From Lichenicola sp964249915 (GTDB taxonomy: Bacteria > Pseudomonadota > Alphaproteobacteria > Acetobacterales > Acetobacteraceae), in assembly GCA_964249915.1 (NCBI GenBank), contig CAXUEL010000138.1:1-9228 (forward strand): a stretch of 9,228 bases of DNA, given 5' to 3'. Under the pieces are notes generated by a model. The model searched no databases. It was not told the origin of the DNA and saw only the letters and a list, made by a program, of their open reading frames with translations. Position 1 is the stretch's first letter; the number at the start of each line of letters is the position of its first letter. The position numbers were made by a program, and so were the translations under genes. Below are positions 1 to 8,613 of the stretch, one piece after another.

Positions 1-133
1 ACGCGCAGGCAGCGCCCGTGGCGCCGGCGCCGCCGGCGGCCGTGCCGGCCAGGCCGGACTGGGCGCTGCTCCCTGATCCCGACAGGAGCTGCGAGGCGGT
101 GGCGGAAGAGGTCAGGCCGATCGTGGCGCTCAT
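1..133 (-). CDS. Unidentified protein, N-terminal fragment cut by window edge
   Basis: An ATG at 133-131 opens a minus-strand frame with no stop in the remaining 44 codons. About 39 of the 43 codons after the start end in G or C, like the real genes here. The visible residues are almost only Ala, Gly, Ser and Thr with a few Leu (it begins MSATIGLTSS), with no charged residue and no clear signal peptide. Such low-complexity starts occur in alphaproteobacterial flagellar secretion substrates such as FlgD or hook-associated proteins, and also in unrelated secreted proteins, so no function can be assigned. It lies 58 nt downstream of the glycosidase gene on the same strand, with no obvious terminator between them, so it could be co-transcribed. 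The Shine-Dalgarno match before the ATG is weak, so a different start is possible. Confidence 0.4.
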   Translation of the reverse strand, partial: MSATIGLTSSATASQLLSGSGSSAQSGLAGTAAGGAGATGAACA

Positions 134-191
134 GACGCGGGTCCGGTTGCTGTGGGTTCGCCGATCCTCGCAGGCGATGCTGAAGCAATCG

Positions 192-2875
<2,684 letters not shown>

Positions 2876-2879
<4 letters not shown>

Positions 2880-3601
2880 CCGGGCTCGGCGAGCCGTGCG
2901 ACCGCCTCGATCCGGGCGCGCGTGCCGCGGTCGGCGCGTCCGGTCACCGCTTCCGGCCGCCAGTGCCGCTGGAACGCCGTCAACACGATCCCCAGCGCCT
3001 CGTCCATGCCGCCCTCCCCGGTGACGTCGTAGCCGATCCGGGCCAGGGCCCGGCGCATCCGCGCCATGTCGCCGGCGTCTTCCGCGGTGCCGAGGTCCGG
3101 CACGTCATGTGGATACAGCCCGATCCCCCGTCGCGCCAGCCGTGCCCAGGGAAACAGCTCGCCCGGGTCCTGCTTGCGGTCGGGGGCGACGTCGCTGTGC
3201 CCGACCACGCCCGGCGGCGGGATCGGGTGGCGTCCGAGGATCGCGAGGCAGAGCGCCTCGACCGCCTCGACCTGCGCGTCCGGGAACGGCCGGTAGCCCC
3301 ATTCGTGGCCCGGGTTGACGATCTCGATGCCGACCGAGCTGTCGTTCAGCATCCGCCGGCCGCGCCAGAACGACACCCCGGCATGGGCGGCCCGCAGCGC
3401 CTCGGGCACCAGCCGAACGATCCGGCCATCCTCCTCGACCACGTAGTGCGAGGACACCTGCGCCTCCGCATCGCACAGCCGGTCGATCGCCGCCTGACCG
3501 TCCTGCATGCCGGTGTAGTGCAGCACCAGCGTGTCGACGACCGCGTCAGGCTCCCGCGCGCGGCGGTTCGGGCTCGGATGCTCGACGATCGCGAGGTGCA
3601 T
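2876..3601 (-). CDS. ampD: N-acetylmuramoyl-L-alanine amidase, AmpD-like, with peptidoglycan-binding-like C-terminus
   Basis: This 241-residue protein is a zinc amidase of the Amidase_2 family, which cuts the lactyl-amide bond between (anhydro)MurNAc and the stem peptide. The zinc site is intact: His28 in LVLHYTG, His135 in VVGHSDVAPDRKQDPG and Asp145. Glu93 in SVGIEIVNPG and Lys143 match the catalytic residues of AmpD. Residues about 170-238 form a helical segment with the FQRHWRPEAVTG signature typical of a PG_binding_1-like domain, an arrangement also seen in AmiD. No signal peptide is visible, which favours the cytoplasmic recycling role of AmpD over the outer-membrane role of AmiD. The ATG at 3601 sits 5 nt after the djlA stop with an AGG upstream. 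The TGA at its 3' end overlaps the glycosidase ATG. In some bacteria AmpD loss derepresses AmpR-controlled beta-lactamase; neither ampR nor ampC is present here. Confidence 0.9.
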
Positions 3602-3606
3602 CGAGC

Positions 3607-4461
3607 CTACAGCCCCCGGTCGCGCTTGATCCGGTCCCAGGCAGCGTTGACCCGGGCCACCCGCTCGGCGCCGACGGCGATCTCCGCCGCCTTGGCGCCG
3701 CGCGCGGCGAGCGAGTCGGGATGGGTTTCGCGCATCAGCCGGCGCCAGGTGGCGCGTATCTCGTCGTCGCTGGCGTGGCGTGCCACGCCGAGCACGGCAT
3801 ACGCGTCCGGCTCGTCGGCCGAGGGCCGCGCGGCGCCGTTCTCGGCCCGGTCCCAGGCGCCGTGGCCGAGCCCGAACAGCGCATGCACGCGGCCGAGGAA
3901 GTCGAGCTCCGGCCGGGTCAGGGCGCCGTCGGAGCGGGCGATGGCAAACAGGGCCGCCAGCACCTCCTCCAGCACCGCGGCCTGGTCGGCATAGGCGCGG
4001 CCGAGCTCCTCGGCGAAGGGGGCGAAGTCGTCGGTGCGGGTGCGCGCCTGGTCGAACAGGCGGCCGATCTCCGCGGTGGACTCGGTCGGGATGCGAAACG
4101 AGCGCTTGAAGCTGTCGATCTCCTGGCGGTTCACCGGCCCGTCGCACTTGGCGAGCTTGGCCGACAGCACCACCACCACGATCGCGAACAGCTGGTCGCG
4201 CTTGCCGGCGACCGCGGCCATCTTCACCGCCAGCCGCAGCGCCGCGCCGTTCGGATCAGCCGCCTCGCGCTGCCCCTTGTTCGCCTGGGGCTCGCTGCCG
4301 AGGAAGCCGGTGCCGCCCCAGTTGCCCCAGGTGCCGGCGGGCGGGTCCAGCAACGCGCCGCGATCCGCGGCATGGCCGAGTGCGGTGCCCAGCACGGCGC
4401 CGATCGGGCCGCCCATCGCAAAGCCCGTCACGCCGCCGAACAGCTTGCCCCAGATCGCCAT
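3607..4461 (-). CDS. djlA: DjlA-like membrane-anchored DnaJ co-chaperone with TerB domain
   Basis: This 284-residue protein would stimulate DnaK ATPase from the inner membrane. Its start, MAIWGKLFGGVTGFAMGGPI, closely resembles the start of E. coli DjlA, and residues about 4-32 form its glycine-rich membrane segment. A TerB-like helical domain spans about residues 85-195 (AKLAKCDGPVNRQEID). A C-terminal J domain covers about residues 215-282 and has an intact HPD motif at His247-Pro248-Asp249. I chose the ATG at 4461 because the family begins at this MxxWGK motif and a CAGG lies 8 nt upstream. A GTG at 4479 would add six residues and is the alternative. It is followed after 5 nt by the ampD-like gene, a pairing I recall from other alphaproteobacteria. 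The likely role is chaperone support at the membrane or in envelope stress responses. The client is unknown. Confidence 0.9.
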   Translation of the reverse strand: MAIWGKLFGGVTGFAMGGPIGAVLGTALGHAADRGALLDPPAGTWGNWGGTGFLGSEPQANKGQREAADPNGAALRLAVKMAAVAGKRDQLFAIVVVVLSAKLAKCDGPVNRQEIDSFKRSFRIPTESTAEIGRLFDQARTRTDDFAPFAEELGRAYADQAAVLEEVLAALFAIARSDGALTRPELDFLGRVHALFGLGHGAWDRAENGAARPSADEPDAYAVLGVARHASDDEIRATWRRLMRETHPDSLAARGAKAAEIAVGAERVARVNAAWDRIKRDRGL

Positions 4462-4475
4462 GAACCATGCCTGTA

Positions 4476-4607
4476 TCACACCCCCCGACCCGGCGGGCTC
4501 CCCGTTTCAACGGGAAACACGGGCCGGGTTTGCCCGGAGCGTTTGCCCAGGTGTGGTTGCCGGGCGCGGGACGCGGGAAGCGGCGCGGCTGCGGGGCGTG
4601 GTACCAT
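4476..4607 (-). CDS. Possible 43-residue leader peptide or spurious ORF upstream of djlA
   Basis: An ATG at 4607 follows a perfect AAGGAG (4618-4613) with 5-nt spacing, the best ribosome-binding site in the window. The frame runs 43 codons to a TGA that ends 14 nt before the djlA ATG. The predicted peptide is rich in Pro, Arg, Gly and Ala, has no hydrophobic segment and resembles no family I know. Only about 70% of its codons end in G or C, clearly below its neighbours, so selection on the protein sequence is doubtful. Two hairpins lie inside the reading frame, so translation of this ORF could influence RNA folding ahead of djlA. The alternative is that the Shine-Dalgarno match is chance. Confidence 0.3.
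   Translation of the reverse strand: MVPRPAAAPLPASRARQPHLGKRSGQTRPVFPVETGSPPGRGV
4497..4540 (-). promoter_or_regulatory. Tandem hairpins in the djlA leader
   Basis: Two perfect 5-bp stems with tetraloop-sized loops stand side by side: CCGGG/CCCGG at 4524-4537 and CCCGT/ACGGG at 4501-4514. The flanks GCT (4540-4538) and AGC (4499-4497) can also pair and close both into one branched element. On the djlA mRNA the element ends 35 nt before the ATG and is followed by a G-rich tract that could pair with C-rich arms. There is no U-run, so it is not a simple intrinsic terminator. A role in attenuation, translation control or RNA processing is inference. Confidence 0.4.
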
Positions 4608-4617
4608 TGCTTCTCCT

Positions 4618-4797
4618 TCAGCGGATGCGCGGACGGTCGTTGCAGACGGTGTGGGCGAGGCGGAGCAGGCGGGTGGCGCTCTGCGGCAGGCCGGCGCGGT
4701 GCGCGTCCTCGGCCAGCGACAGCAGCTGGTGCGACAGCAGCAGCGGGCTGACGACCTCGTTGCGGGTCTCGGACGGGTGGGTGCTGGTGGAGTGCAT
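4618..4797 (-). CDS. Small helical protein of unknown function (59 residues)
   Basis: The ATG at 4797 is preceded by GAGGA (4811-4807) with 9-nt spacing. Nearly every one of the 59 codons ends in G or C (a single CGT is the exception), strong evidence for a real gene. A polar Ser/Thr/Pro-rich start of about 14 residues is followed by an amphipathic helical segment, LLSHQLLSLAEDAHRAG (residues about 20-36), and a second helix, ATRLLRLAHTVC (about 41-52), then a basic tail ending RPRIR. There is no signal peptide, membrane segment or metal motif, and only one Cys. The LAEDAHRAGLPQSATRLLRLA pattern recalls short uncharacterised alphaproteobacterial proteins, but I cannot name the family. It heads the djlA-ampD-glycosidase block, and its stop codon adjoins a strong Shine-Dalgarno for the next small ORF, so it is probably co-transcribed with them. 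Confidence 0.7.
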   Translation of the reverse strand: MHSTSTHPSETRNEVVSPLLLSHQLLSLAEDAHRAGLPQSATRLLRLAHTVCNDRPRIR

Positions 4798-4899
4798 CGG
4801 AGTTCTTCCTCAGGGTCGGGCGCCGTGTTGGCGTCGAGGAGGAGATTGCCGGCCAATGGTTAACGGGTCGTGAACACCGTTCAGGCGCGAACGATTTTG
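4798..4899 (-). promoter_or_regulatory. Intergenic region, probable promoter for the djlA block
   Basis: This 102-bp gap is AT-richer than its surroundings and separates two same-strand gene blocks. It holds clustered short repeats: GAAC at 4872-4875, GTTC at 4879-4882 and GAAC at 4889-4892, plus the AACGG/CCGTT inverted pair at 4862-4866 and 4877-4881. TTAA-N7-TGAAC (4860-4875, plus-strand reading) is one base from the CtrA consensus TTAA-N7-TTAAC. A TTAACA on the minus strand near 4902-4897 resembles a -35 element but has no good -10 partner at 17 nt. No intrinsic terminator for the queuosine operon is visible. Promoter activity is inferred from position and composition only. Confidence 0.35.
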
Positions 4900-5118
4900 T
4901 TAAAGGCCCTTCGACAGCGCCAGCACGCGGAGCGCGGATGCCAGGCTGCGGGCGGGATCGCGGCTTGAATCCGCCGCCTGCACCAGGGCGATCAGGCTCC
5001 GGCCCTGCCCGGAGGCGAGCGACTCCAGGGCGGCCCAGAACTCCGGCTCCAGCGCCACGCTGGTGCGGTGGCCGGACAGCACCAGGCTGCGCTTGAGCAT
5101 CGCGCGGGGCGGCGTCAC
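4900..5118 (-). CDS. Ribbon-helix-helix domain protein, putative DNA-binding regulator
   Basis: This 72-residue protein (66 if the ATG at 5100 is used) matches the RHH_4 type of ribbon-helix-helix protein. The strand motif KRSLVLSGHRTSVALE is followed by FWAALESLASGQGRSLIALV, the two helices of the fold. The C-terminus, LASALRVLALSKGL, resembles the family's usual ending. Such proteins normally dimerise and bind DNA through the beta ribbon; members of this subgroup are mostly uncharacterised and are sometimes misnamed aryl-sulfate sulfotransferase. I chose the GTG at 5118 because it overlaps the queG stop as GTGA, the arrangement also seen at the queA-tgt junction. The ATG at 5100 lacks a Shine-Dalgarno. 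As last gene of the queuosine operon it may be co-translated with queG. Whether it regulates that operon is unknown. Confidence 0.8.
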   Translation of the reverse strand: MTPPRAMLKRSLVLSGHRTSVALEPEFWAALESLASGQGRSLIALVQAADSSRDPARSLASALRVLALSKGL

Positions 5119-6167
5119 CGCGCCGCCGCCAGCCGCGCGCAGGCCCAGCCGGCGGCCGCGGCCACGGCCGGGTCGGGAGCGGTGAGCAGGTCCTGCGCCG
5201 ACGGCAGCAGCGCCGGGTCGCCGGAGTTGCCGATCGCGATCAGCACGTTGCGCACGAAGCGGTCGCGGCCGATTCGCTTGACCGCCGTGCCGGCGAACAG
5301 GGCGCGGAAGCCCGGATCGTCGAGCCGGGCCAGCTCGGCCAGGTGCGGCGCGCGCAGGTCGGCGCGGGCCTGCAGCTTGGCGGTGCGGCCCAGCTCGGCG
5401 AACCGGTTCCACGGGCAGGCGGCCAGGCAGTCGTCGCAGCCATAGATCCGGTTGCCGATGGCGGCGCGGAACTCGTGGGGGATCGGGCCCGGATGCTCGA
5501 TGGTCAGGTAGGAGATGCAGCGCCGGGCGTCGAGCCGGTACGGCGCCGGAAAGGCGTCGGTCGGGCAGGCTTGGAGGCAGCGCGTGCAGGAGCCGCAGCC
5601 GCCGGCGCGCGGCTCGGAGGGCGGCAGGGAGAGCGTGGTGTAGACCTCTCCCAGGAACAACCATGAACCATGTTCACGGGATACCAGGTTGGTGTGCTTG
5701 CCCTGCCAGCCGAGCCGGGCGCGCGCGGCGAGCGGCTTCTCCATCACCGGCGCGGTGTCGACGAACACCTTGACCGACGGGCTGTCGGCGGAGGCCTGCT
5801 TCACCACGAACTGCGCCAGGTGCTTGAGCATGCCCTTCATGACGTCGTGGTAGTCGCGGTGCCGGGCATAGACCGAGATGCCGCCGCGATCGGGACGACC
5901 CTGGATGTGCCGCGGGTCCCCGCCCGGGGCGTAGCTGAGGCCGAGCGCCAGCACGCTGCGCGCCTCCGGCCACAGCGCCTGCGGGTGGCTGCGGGCATCG
6001 GTGCGCTCGGCGAGCCAGCCCATCTCGCCGTGGTGGCCGCTGGCGAGGAAGTCGGCGAGGCGGGTGCGCGCTTCCGGGCCGAGGACGGCGTCGCATACCC
6101 CAAACGCGTCGAAGCCGAGGGAAAAGGCGTGGTCGCGGATGCGGTCGCGCAGGGCCGCGCCGTTCAT
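5115..6167 (-). CDS. queG: Epoxyqueuosine reductase QueG
   Basis: This 350-residue cytoplasmic cobalamin and iron-sulfur enzyme reduces epoxyqueuosine in tRNA to queuosine, the last step of the pathway. Both ferredoxin-like motifs are complete: CGSCTRCLQACP gives Cys191, 194, 197 and 201, and Cys217 with CDDCLAACPWN (Cys244, 247, 251) supplies the rest for two 4Fe-4S clusters. Asp137 in VDTAPVMEK corresponds to the catalytic Asp of characterised QueG. The N-terminal DUF1730-type region carries the expected GEMGWL and LGLSY motifs. The C-terminal part, about residues 290-348, looks like a short HEAT-like repeat region. Length is normal for the family. The ATG overlaps the tgt stop as ATGA (6164-6167), so translation is likely coupled. 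The presence of QueG rather than QueH implies a cobalamin requirement. Confidence 0.96.
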   Translation of the reverse strand: MNGAALRDRIRDHAFSLGFDAFGVCDAVLGPEARTRLADFLASGHHGEMGWLAERTDARSHPQALWPEARSVLALGLSYAPGGDPRHIQGRPDRGGISVYARHRDYHDVMKGMLKHLAQFVVKQASADSPSVKVFVDTAPVMEKPLAARARLGWQGKHTNLVSREHGSWLFLGEVYTTLSLPPSEPRAGGCGSCTRCLQACPTDAFPAPYRLDARRCISYLTIEHPGPIPHEFRAAIGNRIYGCDDCLAACPWNRFAELGRTAKLQARADLRAPHLAELARLDDPGFRALFAGTAVKRIGRDRFVRNVLIAIGNSGDPALLPSAQDLLTAPDPAVAAAAGWACARLAAAR

Positions 6168-7285
6168 GGCGGGTCGCCCGCCGCCCAGCCGGCGCGCAGG
6201 GCGTCGGCGTGGGCTGCCAGCCGGCCGGCGACCACCGCCTCGCGCAGGCTCCGCATCAGGTGCTGGTAGTAGTGGAGGTTGTGCCAGCTCAGCAGCATCG
6301 GCCCCAGCATCTCGCCGGCCCGGAACAGGTGGTGCAGGTAGGCGCGGCTGTGCCGGGCGCAGGCCGGGCAGGAACAGCCGGGCTCGACCGGACCGGGATC
6401 GATGGCGTGCCGGGCGTTGCGCAGGTTGAGCGTGCCGGAGCTGGTATAGGCGCGCGCGGTGCGTCCGGCGCGGGTCGGCATCACGCAGTCGAACATGTCG
6501 ACGCCGCGCATCACCGCGCCGAGCAGGTCGTCCGGGGTGCCGACGCCCATCAGGTAGCGCGGCCGGTCCGCGGGCAGCAGGTGCACCGTCGAGTCCAGGG
6601 TGGCGAACATCAGCGCCTGGCCCTCGCCCACCGCGAGCCCGCCCACCGCGTAGCCCTCGAAGCCGATCTCCCGCAGCGCGCGCACGCTTTCGGCCCGCAG
6701 CTCCGGCTCGACCCCGCCCTGGACGATGCCGAACTGGGCGTAGCCCTCGCGGGGCACGAAGGCTTCTCGGGAGCGGGCGGCCCAGCGCATCGACAGCCGC
6801 ATGGAGGCGGCGATCGCGTCCGTATCGGCGGGCAGGGCGGGGCACTCGTCGAAGCACAGGGTGATCGTGGCATCAAGCGCGTGCTGGATGGCCGTCGAGC
6901 GCTCCGGGGTCAGGCGGTGCGCCGAGCCGTCCAGGTGCGAGCGGAAGGTGACGCCGTCCGCGTCCAGGGTGCGCAGGTGTCCCAGCGACATCACCTGGAA
7001 CCCGCCGGAATCGGTCAGGATCGGGCCGGGCCAGTCCATGAACCGGTGCAGTCCGCCCAGCGCCTGCACCCGCTCCGCACCGGGGCGGAGCATCAGGTGG
7101 TAGGTGTTGGCGAGCACGATGCCGGCGCCGGTCGAGCGCACCGCGTCCGCGGTCATCGCCTTGACCGTGCCGGCGGTGCCGACCGGCATGAAGGTCGGCG
7201 TCGGCACCGTGCCGTGCGCGGTGTGCAGGTGCCCGGCGCGGGCGGCGCCGTCGCGCGCCTCTGCCGTCCAGGAGAAGCCGGTCAC
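6164..7285 (-). CDS. tgt: tRNA-guanine transglycosylase Tgt
   Basis: This 373-residue enzyme exchanges guanine-34 for preQ1 in tRNAs for Asn, Asp, His and Tyr. Catalytic residues are present: Asp92 in ILTDSGGFQV and the nucleophile Asp266 in DMFDCVMPTR. Substrate-pocket motifs include FDECPALPAD, FGIVQGGV and GYAVGGLAVGE. The zinc site is Cys303, Cys305, Cys308 and His334 (CSCPACARHSRAYLHH and WHNLHYY). Length and order match bacterial Tgt. I chose the GTG at 7285 because it overlaps the queA stop as GTGA, has a GGAG 8 nt upstream and gives the standard family N-terminus. Tgt supplies the substrate for QueA, and queA lies just upstream in the operon. The preQ1 made by QueD, QueE, QueC and QueF must come from genes elsewhere or from salvage. 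Confidence 0.97.
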   Translation of the reverse strand: MTGFSWTAEARDGAARAGHLHTAHGTVPTPTFMPVGTAGTVKAMTADAVRSTGAGIVLANTYHLMLRPGAERVQALGGLHRFMDWPGPILTDSGGFQVMSLGHLRTLDADGVTFRSHLDGSAHRLTPERSTAIQHALDATITLCFDECPALPADTDAIAASMRLSMRWAARSREAFVPREGYAQFGIVQGGVEPELRAESVRALREIGFEGYAVGGLAVGEGQALMFATLDSTVHLLPADRPRYLMGVGTPDDLLGAVMRGVDMFDCVMPTRAGRTARAYTSSGTLNLRNARHAIDPGPVEPGCSCPACARHSRAYLHHLFRAGEMLGPMLLSWHNLHYYQHLMRSLREAVVAGRLAAHADALRAGWAAGDPP

Positions 7286-8325
7286 GCCCCCCGCTCCAGC
7301 AGGCAGGCGTCGCCATAGGAATAGAAGCGGTAGCCGCCGGCGATCGCCTGCGCGTAGGCGTCCAGCATCCGGTCGCGGCCGGCAAAGGCGCAGACCAGCA
7401 TGAACAGGGTGGAGCGCGGCAGGTGGAAGTTGGTCAGCAGCAGGTCGGCGCTGCGGATGCGGTGGCCTGGCCGGATGAACAGGCTGGTCTCGCCGTCGAA
7501 CGGATGCACGGTGCCCTCGGCATCGACGACGGTTTCCAGCAGGCGCAGCGACGTGGTGCCGACGGCGACGATCCGGCCGCCGCCGGCACGCGCGCGGTTG
7601 ATCGCGTCGGCCGCGTCCCGGCTGACGATGCCGCGCTCGGGGTGCATCCGGTGCGCGTCCACCGCCGCCTCGCGCATCGGCAGGAAGGTGCCGGCGCCGA
7701 CATGCAGCGTCACCGTGGCAAGGCCGACGCCCAGCGCCCGCGCCTTGTCGAGCAGGGCGGGCGTGAAGTGCAGCCCGGCGGTGGGGGCGGCGACCGCGCC
7801 GTCGTGCGACGCGAACACGGTCTGGTAGTCGGCCGCGTCGGCGGCGGTGGGCCCGTCCGGCCGGCCGATGTAGGGCGGCAGCGCCAGGGTGCCGGCCGTG
7901 CGCAGGAAGCTGTCGAACGCCTCGTTTCCGGCGTCGAAGCGCAGCACCGCGCCGCCGCCCGCTTCGCGCTCCAGCACGCGCGCGGACACCGTCGTGCCCG
8001 GAAAGCGCAGCACGTCGCCGTCGCGCAGCCGCCGGGCGTTGCGTATCAGCACGTGCCAGCTGCCGTCCGGCAGCGCGCGGTCCAGGGTGACGCCGATCCG
8101 GGCCTCGCCGCGACGCGCCTCGAGCTGTGCCGGGATCACCCTTGTGTCGTTGGCCACCAGGAGGTCGCCCGCGCGCAGCAGCTCCGGCAGCGCCGCCACC
8201 ACCCGGTGCGCGAGCCCGTCCCGACGCACCTCCAGCAGGCGGGCGTCCTCGCGCGGACGCGCCGGCTGCTGCGCGATCCGCTCTGGTGGCAGGACGAAGT
8301 CGTAGTCGGCGGCGAGCAGGGTCAT
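7282..8325 (-). CDS. queA: S-adenosylmethionine:tRNA ribosyltransferase-isomerase QueA
   Basis: This 347-residue protein transfers and isomerises the ribosyl group of S-adenosylmethionine onto preQ1-tRNA, forming epoxyqueuosine. Family signatures in order are YDFVLPPERIAQQP at the start, LLVANDTRVIPAQL near residue 57, TLALPPYIGR, the strongly conserved APTAGLHFT, VTLHVGAGTFLP, VGTTSLRLLE, TSLFIRPGH and LLTNFHLPRSTLFMLV, then FYSYGDACLL at the end. Length is typical. I chose the ATG at 8325, which places the family's DYDF motif near the N-terminus; a GTG at 8334 adds three residues and cannot be excluded, and neither start has a strong Shine-Dalgarno. It is the first gene of the queA-tgt-queG operon, so its promoter should lie in the gap shared with the divergent exporter. 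Confidence 0.97.
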   Translation of the reverse strand: MTLLAADYDFVLPPERIAQQPARPREDARLLEVRRDGLAHRVVAALPELLRAGDLLVANDTRVIPAQLEARRGEARIGVTLDRALPDGSWHVLIRNARRLRDGDVLRFPGTTVSARVLEREAGGGAVLRFDAGNEAFDSFLRTAGTLALPPYIGRPDGPTAADAADYQTVFASHDGAVAAPTAGLHFTPALLDKARALGVGLATVTLHVGAGTFLPMREAAVDAHRMHPERGIVSRDAADAINRARAGGGRIVAVGTTSLRLLETVVDAEGTVHPFDGETSLFIRPGHRIRSADLLLTNFHLPRSTLFMLVCAFAGRDRMLDAYAQAIAGGYRFYSYGDACLLERGA

Positions 8326-8613
8326 GGCCGGCACGATCTACAACAGATCCCGGCCGGTGGATCGCCCCGGGCGGGCGGAAAACGCGGCGCCTGCCGCACC
8401 GGCGTCCCGAACCGGCTGGCGGCTCCGACCCTGCCGCCGGGCGGCGGTCCCCTCGCCACCTGCGGAGAAGCGCCGGGACACGTGGTCCCGTTCCGGGCCG
8501 GGGGATGCCGCGCGGCGGGACCGCACGCCCCGCGGACCAGCCCCCCGTGCGATGCCGCCTCAACCTATCCGCGTGTCTGGCGGAACCGGGCCTGTTGTGG
8601 TCTGACCGTCCGC
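8326..8613. promoter_or_regulatory. Divergent intergenic region between queA and MATE exporter
   Basis: These 288 bp must hold the promoters of queA (minus) and the exporter (plus). No coding frame is convincing: open frames on both strands are Arg/Pro-rich, and the plus-strand frame ends fewer codons in G or C than the real genes (roughly three quarters). No clear sigma-70 boxes are visible, and I see no tRNA, riboswitch core or terminator. The most distinct element is a 17-bp perfect dyad at 8474-8490, listed separately. Confidence 0.5.
8474..8490. promoter_or_regulatory. 17-bp perfect dyad CGGGAC-N5-GTCCCG, candidate operator
   Basis: Six-base arms CGGGAC (8474-8479) and GTCCCG (8485-8490) flank the spacer ACGTG. 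Extra copies of the half-site occur at 8404-8409 and 8516-8521. It lies about 124 bp before the exporter start and about 150 bp before queA, a possible position for a dimeric regulator, though high GC makes chance dyads likely. Confidence 0.3.

Noticed and set aside
134..191. Possible terminator after the glycosidase gene
   Set aside because: Only a weak, bulged hairpin (CGATTGC/GCATCG) without a U-run is visible, so no terminator can be supported.
3721..4863. Plus-strand frames opposite djlA and the small genes
   Set aside because: Compositionally they are shadows of djlA and the 59-residue gene, and no product resembles a protein family.
4872..4892. GTTC/GAAC repeats resembling an alphaproteobacterial LexA box
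   Set aside because: The direct repeats are separated by 13 nt, not the 7 nt of GTTC-N7-GTTC, and the nearer copies are inverted.
8324..8605. A 93-codon plus-strand frame in the queA-MATE gap
   Set aside because: The product is Arg/Pro/Ala-rich, only about three quarters of its codons end in G or C, and it overlaps the queA start on the opposite strand.
8582..8610. GGAAC followed by CGTC upstream of the MATE start, resembling an EcfG-type stress promoter
   Set aside because: The spacer is 20 nt rather than the usual 16-17 and the -10-like element is CGTC, only a few bases before the ATG.
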